Source: Clostridia bacterium
GTDB lineage: Bacteria; Bacillota_A; Clostridia; Christensenellales; Aristaeellaceae
Assembly (NCBI GenBank): GCA_017518705.1
Contig: JAFWUC010000019.1
Location: 1 to 58,202 of the forward strand
Direction: 5' to 3'
DNA length: 58,202 bases
Part shown: one piece after another, positions 1-9,815 of the stretch
Layout: each line of letters starts with the position of its first letter
Numbering within the stretch: the stretch's first letter is position 1
Notes under the pieces: model-generated
What the model was told of the DNA's origin: nothing
The model's database searches: none
The model's input: only the letters and a program-made list of their open reading frames with translations
Made by a program: the position numbers and the translations under genes

Positions 1-58
1 CTCGCGATTCTCTTGGAGTCTAAAGCCAAGTCTGTCTGAACTCAGTTTCTAGAAGAGA

Positions 59-1084
59 TTATCCTAAAAGCACCATTTCTTTTGCAAGATCTAGCAAATA
101 CCGAGGCGTTTTATTGTCAGTTCTTGCTTTTTGAGTGTTGAACTTTGAACGCAATAACTGATTCACAATGTACCACGAGGCTGTCTTCGCATCGATCACG
201 CTGACTTCTTTGCGGTACAACAAATCTTCTATGGCGAAATCTCTTATGCTGCGTTTGCCTGAATTTGCTTCAAGTGAAGGGTAATCGTATGACTTGACCT
301 TATACCCCAGATTCTTGTAAATATCGTACAGTGTCTTGCGCTTTTCGGAGTCTGCGCCCGGAAGAGCTATAACAACTTCCTGAACGCCATAAGACTCCAG
401 AGGCTTTCCTCCAGTCTCACCGCTTATAATTGGGATTCCAGAGATCACGCGGCCGACCTTTTCCTTGTCGCTGTCGACAAAGCAAACCGGCTTGTATATG
501 GCGTTGGGATTGCTTAAGAGATCTTCGGCCAGCATTGCCCCTACACTTCCGGCACCTATGATGGCTATTTTTATCTTCCTCGCATCCGAAAGACCATCGT
601 CCTGCCTTATCGAACTGCCTGTAGCTACACTCACGACCTTAAGGAAATAAGGCATGAGCTTCGAGGCGCTATTGCGATTAGCGTATATGAACTGATAGGC
701 CAGCCGCATGCAGATCGCCCCAAGCAGATCAGCCATGACTATGGAAACCGCTCTGACAAAGGTAAGCCTATTAGGCGCGAAGGTTCGGAGTAAAACAAAC
801 GGTACACATCCGAGAAAATCCGCTATGACTAAGGTTAGGTAATCAGATGAGCCGGCATATCTCCAGACTTTTCTGTAAATACCAAAGATTATGCGTGGAA
901 GAAAAATACATATGAACCCAAATATCGTATATCCGGTAATGTCTGCTGCGGATAGCTGTTCAATGGAACTGGGGTATGCCACATACAGGAACCAGCAAGA
1001 AAACAGATAAAAAGCCGTGTCGAACATGACCAACTTCCATTTTATTCGCTTTTTTTCAGTTATATAACTTTTCTCTTTATCCAT
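59..1084 (-). pseudogene. Truncated CapD/PglF-like polysaccharide biosynthesis membrane protein
   Basis: This 341-residue product keeps only the front half of the membrane-bound CapD/PglF/FlaA1-type nucleotide-sugar dehydratase family. Four membrane helices (about residues 18-38, 50-70, 82-102, 108-130) are followed by a Rossmann CoA-binding-like domain with the motif GAGSVG at 177-182 and the family-typical segment RDFAIEDLLYRKEV at 281-294. Full members continue with a short-chain dehydrogenase domain (TGAGGSIGSE motif, YxxxK) to roughly 600 residues; that domain is absent. The last residues (LLDLAKEMVLLG) resemble a segment near the C terminus of full-length members, so an internal deletion is possible. 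It lies downstream of the kinase/LCP operon on the same strand. Catalysis is not expected. The start has only a weak ribosome binding site, and base composition is more AT-rich than its neighbours. Confidence 0.75.
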
Positions 1085-1231
1085 ATCTTGCGTATATTAC
1101 TTTCTATACATTTAATTGTATTATTTTCTATGTCATGGTTTTGACAGCACCTGTCAGGTATCAGGGTTTTGTTGCGGAGTTTTCGGGATTATTCCCCGGA
1201 CTTATCCAAATCAGCAATAATCACATATGAT

Positions 1232-1310
1232 TAAAAAAGGATATAGCTTCGCCATGCCCGGGGCAGGGATAAGCATCCCAAACTCCGGGCAAGGTAACAG
1301 AAGCTATATC
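1232..1310 (-). terminator. Large nested stem-loop terminator after the LCP gene
   Basis: Perfect 11-bp arms (GATATAGCTTC at 1240-1250 and its complement at 1300-1310) enclose two inner inverted repeats (GCCCGG/CCGGGC and GGGAT/ATCCC). Read on the minus strand, the structure is followed by CCTTTTTT (complement of 1233-1240). It lies just past the stop codon of the LCP gene. The rest of the gap 1085-1366 shows nothing else convincing. Confidence 0.7.
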
Positions 1311-1366
1311 GGGAATCCTTACGGCCTGTCAAACCAAACAGTGCCGTTCAAACTTCGTCTTGTAGA

Positions 1367-2455
1367 TCAGTTTTCGCCAAACAGGAACTCGGCGATCGCA
1401 GCGGAATTGGCTTCCTTATCCACGATGTGGCCTTTGGCACCGGCGATAACGTCATATTCGTCCTGCGCTTCCAGAGGCAGTACCATGTACTCCAGAGACT
1501 CTGTGTCGAAGATGTTCACGCCCTGCTTGGATGCCTCATACGCCACACGTGCCAGAGCGATGGAGATCGCGCGGATGTCATCCTCGGGCAGGTTGTTGTA
1601 GGACTTGCGGAAGATGGGGTCGATCTGCTCGCGGATAAACGCGTAATCTTCCTCGCTTATATCGTCCAGGTTGATCTGGCGTTTGCCTTCCGCTTCACCT
1701 TCAGGTGCCCCGGTCTCGTTGGTATAGAACGCGATCTTCTGGGCGATAGTCGCGCCGCTGCTCTTGAACAAGCCGGCAATGACCTCTACCTCACGCTCGC
1801 AGCAGTTGTACACGGAATCGTACTGGAGCCAGCCAAAGCCCACCGCCTGAAGTCCGTTCAGGTGGGTGTCGGGACCGAAGTCGTTCAGGTAATACTCTTC
1901 AGCCAGCATGTCGATGACCGCCTGGGTCAGCAGGCCGCTGCCCACGTTTGCGACCAGCTGGTTCTTCTTGGAAGCCACCATGCCGTTCAGCGCGTTGCGC
2001 TCCGCACGGGACACATCGACTCCGATCCCGCCGTAATCATCAATCATACTGGCGAGGTTCAGGTAGTTCAGCGACAGATAGTACTTGATATTCGTGCCAA
2101 AATTGTCATTGAACACCTTCATGGCTTCTTCGGGACCGTTGTTGCGGTACGGCATGTCCAGTTTCTGGGGCACGTCGTAGCCTTCGTAATCGATGAAGGT
2201 ATCCCAGGTGAACATAAGCAGCCGGATCTTGCCGTTTTCGGGATTCATGGAAACGACCATCAGGGTGTTGCCCGCGTTGCCTTTGTCGTTGTTCATGCCT
2301 TCATTGCATATCAGCAGGAAATCGACCCATCCGTTTCCTTCCGGGGTGCCTTCCGCCGCCGCAAACGAAGTCATGAGGCAGACCGTCAGCACCAAAGCCG
2401 CCAGTTTGACCAGTACCCGCATCATGCGCGGAGTGTGGATGCTCGTTCTCTTCAT
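1367..2455 (-). CDS. LytR-CpsA-Psr (LCP) family protein with altered catalytic motifs
   Basis: LCP enzymes act outside the membrane and transfer lipid-linked glycopolymers to peptidoglycan or protein. This 362-residue protein has an N-terminal signal sequence ending in SFAAAE (about residue 33) and an LCP domain over about 43-200. The fold is recognisable from the order of motifs: DFLLI, NTLMVVSMNPENGKI, DTFIDYEG, then DDYGGIGVDV. The usual charged residues are replaced: the RxDT motif reads NAGNT, and the IPRDT motif reads FTWDT, losing the arginine. It is therefore a divergent or catalytically inactive member. The start at 2455 is chosen because AGGAGG stands nine bases upstream; a GTG two codons earlier is too close to that site. 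It is the last gene of the kinase operon, 15 bases after the giant repeat protein gene. Confidence 0.8.
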   Translation of the reverse strand: MKRTSIHTPRMMRVLVKLAALVLTVCLMTSFAAAEGTPEGNGWVDFLLICNEGMNNDKGNAGNTLMVVSMNPENGKIRLLMFTWDTFIDYEGYDVPQKLDMPYRNNGPEEAMKVFNDNFGTNIKYYLSLNYLNLASMIDDYGGIGVDVSRAERNALNGMVASKKNQLVANVGSGLLTQAVIDMLAEEYYLNDFGPDTHLNGLQAVGFGWLQYDSVYNCCEREVEVIAGLFKSSGATIAQKIAFYTNETGAPEGEAEGKRQINLDDISEEDYAFIREQIDPIFRKSYNNLPEDDIRAISIALARVAYEASKQGVNIFDTESLEYMVLPLEAQDEYDVIAGAKGHIVDKEANSAAIAEFLFGEN

Positions 2456-2470
2456 AGTCACGGCCCTCCT

Positions 2471-5400
2471 TTACTGCTTGTCCGCCGGTACGGGATTGCG
2501 GTCCTTGTCATACCGGTTGGTGACGACCAGAGTGCCGTCCACTGTGTAGTAGCCGTTCCAGCCCGCCACGCCTTCAGAATTGTTGGTCAGTTTGTTGTAT
2601 CTGTCAAGGTAACGCTCGGATACCAGCCTGCCCTCGCTGTCATAGCCGCGCTCCACGCTGGAGTAACCGTCCAGACAGTTCACACGGGCTTTGATGCTGT
2701 CATAGTAGCCTTCCCAGGTGACGTTGCCGTTTGCGTCAAGTTCGTATTCGTAGATGGCGTAGCCGTCAGTCATGGTAACGGGCTTGCCGGCTTCGTCCAG
2801 GAACGTCACTTCATGCACGCGGGTGACCGGATAGTAGACCTGGCTGATGCCCCATGCGCCGTTATTGGCAGCGCACTTCTCACCGGCCTCATCCAGATAG
2901 TAGGTGATGTACTTCTCTACCGTGCTGGAATTGCTCAGGTCATACTCGTATACGATGCTCGCATAACCGTCTTTGGTCGTTGCCGCGTTTCCGTCAGCGT
3001 CGAGCCAGGTTTCCTTTATCAGCTTGGCGAACGCGGAGTATTCCTTCTTTACGCCGTACACGCCGTCCACGGCGAAGGGAACATTGTTTCCGTCGAAGTA
3101 CAGTTCTTTGGCCACCTGACCGCGGCTGGTGTATTCCCTGGTCACGGTGCTGCAGCCCTCAGGCCCTATCGCGGCGTTGTCCTGCGCGTCAACGTAGCTG
3201 ACCTTGATCACGTTGCCGTAACGATCGTAGGTCTGCACGGAACCGATGTACGCGTCTTCCTCGACGGTTTCGTCAATGACGCGCATCACATAGGTGCGTT
3301 CCTCATCATTCTCGGAAACCAGTGCACGCCTGCTGAATCCGTCGACCACCGCGGGCTTAAGGTCAGCGCCAAGGTAGTTCTCCTCGGCGATCCGGCCGCT
3401 CTCGGCGTAGGTGATGTAGTGCGCGGCATAACCGCCCTTGCTTAAAGCGGGCTTGCCGGTCTCGTCGAAGTACTCTTCGCTGATCAGGCGTCCCTCATCG
3501 TCGTAGTTCTTTACGGCAAACGCGTAAGGCAGGCTCTGAGGCGTCACGCCCAGGGATTCGGTATCGAAATACCTTTCCGAAGTCTGGTTGCCCAAGTCGT
3601 CGTAAGTGTATTCCGCCTTGGCATAGCCCATCACCGTGTCGGTCAGCTTGCCTTCGGTATCGAGGTAAGCTTCCTCGGTCACGTTGCCAAGGGTGTTGTA
3701 AGCGGTGGTCTTGCAGGCATAACCCTGCAGATTCGCCTTCGGCTTGCCGTCTTTGTCATAGAAGCTGACCGAAGTCTCGCGCCCCGCCAGGTCGTAAGTG
3801 TACCTGAGTTCGGAGTAGTCGTTGGCGTAAGGCGTGGGATTGCCCGCTATGTCAAAGTACCTGACGGAAAGGATCCGTCCGTCGGCGTCCACCTTGCGGG
3901 TCAGAGAAGAGTAGTGGCCGGAAGTGTGGATGGCCGGCTGGCCCTTGGTGTTGAGCAGCCTCTCCTCCACGCAATGGTTGTGTCCGTCGTAGTTATACTC
4001 TATCTCGCTGTAGCCATACTGGCACCAGGTCAGCTGACCCTTGGAGTTGTAGAAGGACTGCTTCGTTACGTTGTTGCTGTTGTCGTACTCATACCCTATG
4101 GCGCTGTAGCCGCTGTTGAGATTTGCAGGCTGGCCTTCCATATTGAGGTACTCGCGCTTCACGAGACGCTGACGCGCATCCCAGGTGTTCTTGAGCGCTG
4201 CGAATCCGCCCGCGCCAAGGATGGGATTGTCATCGCCGTCCAGGTAAGTCTCGGTCAGGATATCGCCGTTCTTGTCCACCGTGCGCGCGATCGCGGTATA
4301 ACCGGCGCTTATGAACGTACGCTCGAAGTTGTCATCCAGGTATTCGATGTTCGTCAGGTAAAGGTCGTTGTCGTACAGATAATCCACAGCGGCATAGCCG
4401 TCTTTGAACAGCGTGGGCTGGTTGAAGGCGTCCACGTAAGTGGTGCGCCACACCTTGCCCTGATCGCTGTACTCAAAGCGTCTGCCGGAGTAGCCCTGGG
4501 AGATCATGGTGTTGAGGCCGGTGGTGTCCAGGTAGTCCTCGGTGACCCTGCGGTCCTGCGCGTCGTAAGTGTACGCAATGGCCGCATAGCCGAACTGGGT
4601 CTCTACCGGCTGCATGCCCGCGTTCAGGTACTCGACACGCAGCAGGTTGCCGCGCGCGTCGTAAAGCCTGCGGGTAGAAGGCGCTCTCGCGGTCAGAGAA
4701 GCGATGCGCTCGCTCTCGTCCAGATACTGCTCGAGGATCACATGGCCGTACTGGTCATATTCCCTGTTCCATACGCTGAAGCCTTCGGGCAGCCGCACCA
4801 GCTTGTCCTGCTCGTCCAGATAGCGGACCTGCAGGGTATTGCCGGCGTTGTCGTAGGTGTAAGCGATCGCGGAGTAACCGAGCCTGGTGGTGACGCGGCT
4901 CATAGCCTCGTCAAAGTAGCTTTCCTTGGTAAGGCGTTTGCGCGCGTCGTACTCATACTTCGCGGCAGAATAGCCGTCTTCGGTCTTGGCAGTCTCGCCG
5001 TTCACATACCAGACGGAAGCGATCAGGTTGCCCGCGTCGTCATACTCGTGGGTGACCTTGTCATAGCCGTCAGGCAGTACCGCGGGTACTCCGTCGGACT
5101 CGTACCAGGCTTCTTCGGTACACTTGCCGTTGGCGTCGCGCTGATAGGTCACACAGCTGTATCCGCCGTCCTGGAGGATGTACTCGCCGTCAGCGCCGTA
5201 ATACGCTTCGCCGGTCAGGAAGCCCTGGGGATTCCAGGTCTGCACCTTGCGGGCATAGCCGGTATTCTGAACTACCAGGTTGCCGTCACCGTCAAGGTAC
5301 TCTTCGCTGAGCAAATGATTTACGTCGTCGTACTCGCAGATCTTCTGAGCGAAGCCCTTGGAGGAACGGACGGGCTTGCCGTCAACGCCGTAATAGGTCT

Positions 5401-8323
5401 CCGTAAGCACGTCGCCGTGCTGGTTGTAGGCGTATTCCACTTTCGCGTAGTCGCCGCGCAGCATGTAGGGAGCGCCGTTCTCATCGAAATAGCTTTCGCT
5501 GAGCAGGCGGTCCTCGCCGTCAAATTCGCGCCTGATCTCGGGAGCGCCGGCGACCACGGCAGTCACCTGACCGTCCGCGCCGAAGAACACTTCGCGGGTC
5601 ACGTTGCCGCGCAGGTCGTACTCGGTCTCAAAAGAGGCATACCCGTCGGGGCATTCTGCGGGCTGTCCATCCGCGCCGATGTAAGACTCGGAAAGCACGT
5701 GACCTTCCTCATCCCAGGTATACGCGACGCTGTGATACCCGGCGGGGATCGCGACGGGCTGTCCGTCCGCGCCGAAATAGCTCTCGCTCAGGATGTTGTC
5801 GGAATGATCCCTGACAGTCTCGACTGCCGCGTAACCGAAGGCGGTATCCGCAGGCAGACGGTCCGCGCCCAGATAAGTCAGGGTCTCTTTATTGTTTTCA
5901 TCGTCGTATTCCGTGCTCTTCACGGCGTACTTGTCGCGGTTCACCTTAAGAGTGCCGTCCGCGTTGTAGTACGCTTCTTCGGTCACACGGCCGTGCTCGT
6001 CAAGCTTGCGCTCGAAAGCTGCATAACCGGCGGAAGCGGGCGTCACAGGCTTGCCTTCCTCGTCGAAATACGCACGTTTGAGCAGGTTGCCGGAGACGTC
6101 ATACTCGGACTCGTAAGCGGCATAGCCGACAGGCAGCAGCACGCTCTTGCCTTCGGTGTCAAGATACTCGATCTTGGTGCTGAAACCGGAAACGGGATCG
6201 TACTCCATCCTGCGGGCGGAATAGCCTTCGCTCACCAGCGTGGGCTTCAGATCCGCACCGAAGTTGGCTTCGTAGACCATATGATGCTGGCCGTCATACT
6301 CGCGCTCGATCCTGGCTTTTCCGGCTACGAGTGCGGGCTCATCGTCGGCGTTAAAGTAGTTTATGCCGGTGATATTGCCGTTTTCATCATATTCATATGT
6401 GGCGGAAGCGTAACCGGTGGACTGCGTCAGCGCGGTGCCGTCAGCGCCGTAGAATTTTTCTCCGGTGTGATGGTCGGCGTAATCGTAGGTGTGCACCTGC
6501 ACAGCGCCCTGACCGCCGTTGGAGACCAGTTCACCTTCGGCGTCAAAGGTAGCCTGCCACAGGAGCCTGCCGTCACTGTTATACTCTCTGAGCATGGAGG
6601 AAACGCCGCCCTTGTTTTCACAGGGGTTTCCGTCCATGTCAAAGTAATTGAAGGAAGTCTGCAGCAGGTTTCCGTCGAACGTATACACGACTTTGTGCGC
6701 GCCGTTTGAGATATTGACGTCTTTTTCACCGTCGGCCGTGAAGAACACTTCCTCGAGCAGCAGGTCCTGCTTCGGGCCGCCGTACACCATACTGCGGGCA
6801 TACGCGCCGGTCAGGGACTCAACGGGATTGCCGTTCTCATCAAAATACGCTTCGTATACGGCAGGCTCCTCGGGGCTGGTGCCCGCGTACTTGTATTCGA
6901 TGCTGGCCAGCTGGCGCTCGTCGTTGCGCACGGGCTGCCACTTGTCGCTCATATATACGGTGCGGGAGACCTGGTTGTATTCGTTGAATTCGTTGACGAT
7001 GCCCGCGTATCCGGCCTTGATCTGGATCAGCTCCATGTCAGTGCCGAAATAGCGTTCCCATTCAACTGCATCGGGATTGACCACCCATTTTTCATTGCCG
7101 TCGTCGTCAAGATACCTGTCTCTGTGGTACTTGTACTCGCGGCGGGCAGCTCCGCCTTTGGACATCGCGTACTCGTCGACGATGTCATAGAAGGTTACGC
7201 GGTAATCGAAGTCCTCGCCGTCATACTCCCTTTCTTCCATGGAAACATGATCGGTGGTCATGGTGCGGTTGCCGTCCGCGCCGAAGTAGCGCAGATGATG
7301 CACCAGGTCGGAATCGCCGTAATACTCATATGACAGCTTGGCGTAGCCGTTCAGCATCTTTATGAGCTGGCCTTCCTTGCCCAGGTAATCGGTTTCGACC
7401 ACGCGGTCAAGCTCATCATAGACATGGACAATGGAGGCATAACCCTTGTCCGCCATGATGGGCGCGCCATCGTTGTCAAAGTAGTCGGTCCTGACAAGAC
7501 TGTCCCTCTCGTCAAAGGTATTGACCATGAGGTGCCAGTGGCCGGCGCCCAGAGACTTGCTGCCATCCAGAGAGAAGATCTCGGTCGACTGAAGCTTCCA
7601 CTCTTTGAAACTGCCGTCCCTGCGCGTGCCGGGGTCCGCCTTCAGGCCCTGCTCGCTCTTTTCGACCTCTTCGGCAAGGGGCTTCGCGGTGTTGGCAGTG
7701 TATACGGAAACCACTTTGGCGCCGCCCTCCGGCCCCAGCAGCGGCTTGCCGTCGGCATCAAGATAGCTGGCGGTCACGGTCTTCGTATCGCCGTCTAATG
7801 CGACGTCATACAGTATCTGAGCATATCCGCCTACGGGTCTGGTCAGTTTCCCGTCGGCAGCAAAGTACTCGCTGGAGATGATCTGGTCATCTTCCCAGGC
7901 ATCCCGACGGTAGCTGTAGCTTCCGGGGATATCGGCGCGGCTGCCGTCGGCGGCGTAGCGGTCTTCGGTCAGCACGTAGCTCCTGCCGTTTGACTGCTGT
8001 CCGTAGGTGTACTCCGCATAAGCGTACCCGCAGTCAGCGACGACAGGCTCGCCGTCAAGGCCGAAATACGCTTCCTTTACCAAATTGCCGTTGTCGTCCC
8101 ACGTATACTCGGCCTTGGCAAAGCCCCTGCTGTTAACGGCAGGCGCTCCATCCGGGCTGTACGCCGTTTCGCTCAGCAGGTTGCCATTCTCATCCCATAT
8201 GCACTCGGTCCGAGTGAACTCGGGAATGGACAGCGCCTGATCGCCTTCGGCCTGTACCGTTGTGAATGCCATAGCCACGACTATGGCAAGCAGCAACACG
8301 ACCCAACTTCTCAACTGTTTCAC
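2471..8323 (-). CDS. Giant secreted protein of about 57 tandem 32-residue RHS/YD-like repeats
   Basis: The 1950-residue product has a signal peptide (hydrophobic stretch WVVLLLAIVVAMAFTTVQA, cleavage about residue 26). The rest is almost entirely a repeat of about 32 residues whose consensus is GYA-x4-EYD-x2-GN-x3-E-x-YF-x-ADG-x-P-V. I count about 57 units by eye, some stretched by insertions near the N terminus and at about unit 50. The pattern resembles RHS/YD repeats, which build beta-rich sheets or shells, but no RHS core toxin-junction motif, transmembrane anchor, LPXTG or SLH domain is visible. GTG at 8323 is the start: AAGGAGG overlaps the stop codon of the upstream kinase gene and sits eight bases before it. 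Position in an operon with a tyrosine kinase and an LCP protein suggests a cell-surface or matrix structural protein. Function unknown. Confidence 0.85.
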   Translation of the reverse strand: MKQLRSWVVLLLAIVVAMAFTTVQAEGDQALSIPEFTRTECIWDENGNLLSETAYSPDGAPAVNSRGFAKAEYTWDDNGNLVKEAYFGLDGEPVVADCGYAYAEYTYGQQSNGRSYVLTEDRYAADGSRADIPGSYSYRRDAWEDDQIISSEYFAADGKLTRPVGGYAQILYDVALDGDTKTVTASYLDADGKPLLGPEGGAKVVSVYTANTAKPLAEEVEKSEQGLKADPGTRRDGSFKEWKLQSTEIFSLDGSKSLGAGHWHLMVNTFDERDSLVRTDYFDNDGAPIMADKGYASIVHVYDELDRVVETDYLGKEGQLIKMLNGYAKLSYEYYGDSDLVHHLRYFGADGNRTMTTDHVSMEEREYDGEDFDYRVTFYDIVDEYAMSKGGAARREYKYHRDRYLDDDGNEKWVVNPDAVEWERYFGTDMELIQIKAGYAGIVNEFNEYNQVSRTVYMSDKWQPVRNDERQLASIEYKYAGTSPEEPAVYEAYFDENGNPVESLTGAYARSMVYGGPKQDLLLEEVFFTADGEKDVNISNGAHKVVYTFDGNLLQTSFNYFDMDGNPCENKGGVSSMLREYNSDGRLLWQATFDAEGELVSNGGQGAVQVHTYDYADHHTGEKFYGADGTALTQSTGYASATYEYDENGNITGINYFNADDEPALVAGKARIEREYDGQHHMVYEANFGADLKPTLVSEGYSARRMEYDPVSGFSTKIEYLDTEGKSVLLPVGYAAYESEYDVSGNLLKRAYFDEEGKPVTPASAGYAAFERKLDEHGRVTEEAYYNADGTLKVNRDKYAVKSTEYDDENNKETLTYLGADRLPADTAFGYAAVETVRDHSDNILSESYFGADGQPVAIPAGYHSVAYTWDEEGHVLSESYIGADGQPAECPDGYASFETEYDLRGNVTREVFFGADGQVTAVVAGAPEIRREFDGEDRLLSESYFDENGAPYMLRGDYAKVEYAYNQHGDVLTETYYGVDGKPVRSSKGFAQKICEYDDVNHLLSEEYLDGDGNLVVQNTGYARKVQTWNPQGFLTGEAYYGADGEYILQDGGYSCVTYQRDANGKCTEEAWYESDGVPAVLPDGYDKVTHEYDDAGNLIASVWYVNGETAKTEDGYSAAKYEYDARKRLTKESYFDEAMSRVTTRLGYSAIAYTYDNAGNTLQVRYLDEQDKLVRLPEGFSVWNREYDQYGHVILEQYLDESERIASLTARAPSTRRLYDARGNLLRVEYLNAGMQPVETQFGYAAIAYTYDAQDRRVTEDYLDTTGLNTMISQGYSGRRFEYSDQGKVWRTTYVDAFNQPTLFKDGYAAVDYLYDNDLYLTNIEYLDDNFERTFISAGYTAIARTVDKNGDILTETYLDGDDNPILGAGGFAALKNTWDARQRLVKREYLNMEGQPANLNSGYSAIGYEYDNSNNVTKQSFYNSKGQLTWCQYGYSEIEYNYDGHNHCVEERLLNTKGQPAIHTSGHYSSLTRKVDADGRILSVRYFDIAGNPTPYANDYSELRYTYDLAGRETSVSFYDKDGKPKANLQGYACKTTAYNTLGNVTEEAYLDTEGKLTDTVMGYAKAEYTYDDLGNQTSERYFDTESLGVTPQSLPYAFAVKNYDDEGRLISEEYFDETGKPALSKGGYAAHYITYAESGRIAEENYLGADLKPAVVDGFSRRALVSENDEERTYVMRVIDETVEEDAYIGSVQTYDRYGNVIKVSYVDAQDNAAIGPEGCSTVTREYTSRGQVAKELYFDGNNVPFAVDGVYGVKKEYSAFAKLIKETWLDADGNAATTKDGYASIVYEYDLSNSSTVEKYITYYLDEAGEKCAANNGAWGISQVYYPVTRVHEVTFLDEAGKPVTMTDGYAIYEYELDANGNVTWEGYYDSIKARVNCLDGYSSVERGYDSEGRLVSERYLDRYNKLTNNSEGVAGWNGYYTVDGTLVVTNRYDKDRNPVPADKQ
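2474..8240 (-). repeat. Coding tandem repeat array, period about 96 bp
   Basis: The body of the giant gene is one array of about 57 diverged units of 32 codons. Units share the aromatic/Asp-Gly frame but differ strongly in nucleotide sequence, so the array is old or under selection for diversity rather than a recent expansion. The best preserved block is roughly units 18-47. Confidence 0.8.
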
Positions 8324-8336
8324 CGCATGATCCTCC

Positions 8337-9815
8337 TTACTGCTTCTTCTCTTGATTCCGGCGGTGAGTTTTGCCTTTTTTATGCCCATCGCTCTTTCTG
8401 GTATCGTATCTATGGTAGTATTTGTTGTAATACTTGTATTTGTAATAACCGTAGTAGCCCTCGTGCTCCGGCTTTTCCCCGTAGAACACGAACCCCAGCA
8501 GGTCCAGTCCGGCCATTTCGGACTGGCTCAGTGCTTTTCTCACCTCTCTGTGGTCCGAGAAGCCCTGGCGGACTACGAACAGACCGCCCGCGACCTGGGA
8601 CGACAGGGCCAGCGCGTCCGCCACGATGTTGATGGGCGGCACGTCGAATATGACCATGTCATACGCTTCCTCAAACTGAGGGATCAGTTCCCGCATAGTG
8701 TATGAGCCAAGCAGCTCCGTGGGGTTCGGCGGTGTTTTGCCGGCGGGCAGTACGTCAAGCGATTTATAGTCGGTAGCCAGAATGGCGCTCTTCCAGGGCT
8801 TTATGCCTGCCAGCACTTCGGAAAGACCGGCGGACTTGCTGCTGTAACGGAAGACCTTATTCTGGCAGGCTCTACGCATATCCGCGTCGACCAGAAGTAC
8901 CCGCTTGCCGCTCATGGCGATGGATATGGCCAGGTTCGCGGCTATGGTGGACTTGCCTTCGCCGGATACGGCGCTGGTGACGACGATGGAATGCTTTTCC
9001 TTGCCGACCAGCACGTAGAGCAGATTCATGCGCAGCTTCGCGTAATCCGCCACCTGGTCCATCGGGGCGTTTTCGTTGAGCCGGAACGCGCTGCGGTCAC
9101 CCTCGTCTTCCCCGGGTCTGCGCCGCAAAGTCGAAAGCACGGGAAGCGTGTACTTTTCCTTCAGTTCCTTTGTGTCATGCACCTTGCGGTCGAGCATGAA
9201 GAACACGAACAGTATTCCTACCGCTATTGCTGCTCCGGCAAGCGCGCCCGTTATATACCGGTTCCTGTACGAACGGCTGTCCGGTCTGGCGGGAGCGGTG
9301 GCATAGTCGATGATCTCAATGTTGCCGGCGCTCACCACGCGGATGATCTCCGCGGGCGCCACGTCAAGAACGGCGTTGCAGATATCCGCAGATTTCTGTG
9401 GCTCGTCTGTCCTGCAGCTTACCCTGACAACTCCTGTTTCGGAAACGGAAGCCATGGACAGAGTGGCGCCGATATATGCCGGAGCTATCCCGGGATACTG
9501 CGCGGAGAGCCTTTCCGCGACCACATCCAGCACCTTGTTGCTTTTTACGACCACCATATAGGTGTCCAGCAGCCTGACCGCGCTGTTCAGGTCGGAAGTG
9601 CTGGTGTAACCGTAATTCACAAGATTCGGATTCGCGTTGTACACATACATCGTACCGGAAGCGGTGTAAGTATCGACCTTATTCCTGGAAGAAGTCCAGT
9701 ACGTATACCCGAAACCGATCACCGCGCACAGCAGTATGAGCCAGCAGTTCCTCAGGCAATATTTCAGCAGTTTGATAAGATCTATGCTGCCTTGTTGTCT
9801 CCTCGTCTCAGCCAT
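8337..9815 (-). CDS. Wzz-domain bacterial tyrosine kinase (CpsD/Wzc type)
   Basis: This protein of about 492 residues joins the polysaccharide co-polymerase and BY-kinase in one chain. Membrane helix 1 is at about residues 20-40 and helix 2 at about 188-208; between them lies the Wzz extracytoplasmic region. The cytoplasmic kinase has Walker A SAVSGEGKS (about 281-289), Walker A' VLLVDADMR (about 306-314) and Walker B MVIFDVPP (about 387-394). It ends in a tyrosine cluster (YYGYYKYKYYNKYY) followed by a basic tail. Such kinases control export and length of surface polysaccharide by cycling tyrosine phosphorylation. ATG at 9815 has AAGGAG upstream, though spaced long; an in-frame GTG at 9872 is an alternative. 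It is the first gene of an operon whose next gene starts 13 bases after its stop. No glycosyltransferases or flippase follow it. Confidence 0.93.
   Translation of the reverse strand: MAETRRQQGSIDLIKLLKYCLRNCWLILLCAVIGFGYTYWTSSRNKVDTYTASGTMYVYNANPNLVNYGYTSTSDLNSAVRLLDTYMVVVKSNKVLDVVAERLSAQYPGIAPAYIGATLSMASVSETGVVRVSCRTDEPQKSADICNAVLDVAPAEIIRVVSAGNIEIIDYATAPARPDSRSYRNRYITGALAGAAIAVGILFVFFMLDRKVHDTKELKEKYTLPVLSTLRRRPGEDEGDRSAFRLNENAPMDQVADYAKLRMNLLYVLVGKEKHSIVVTSAVSGEGKSTIAANLAISIAMSGKRVLLVDADMRRACQNKVFRYSSKSAGLSEVLAGIKPWKSAILATDYKSLDVLPAGKTPPNPTELLGSYTMRELIPQFEEAYDMVIFDVPPINIVADALALSSQVAGGLFVVRQGFSDHREVRKALSQSEMAGLDLLGFVFYGEKPEHEGYYGYYKYKYYNKYYHRYDTRKSDGHKKGKTHRRNQEKKQ

Noticed and set aside
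1427..6709. Two very long plus-strand open frames (1427-3445 and 3914-6709) opposite the repeat protein and LCP genes
   Set aside because: They mirror minus-strand genes with clear domains and signal peptides; the openness comes from codon bias of the repeat array, and neither has a domain or a good start.
2474..8240. 96-bp periodic DNA as a CRISPR array or satellite
   Set aside because: Units keep reading frame without spacers, differ strongly at nucleotide level and encode a consistent amino-acid repeat.
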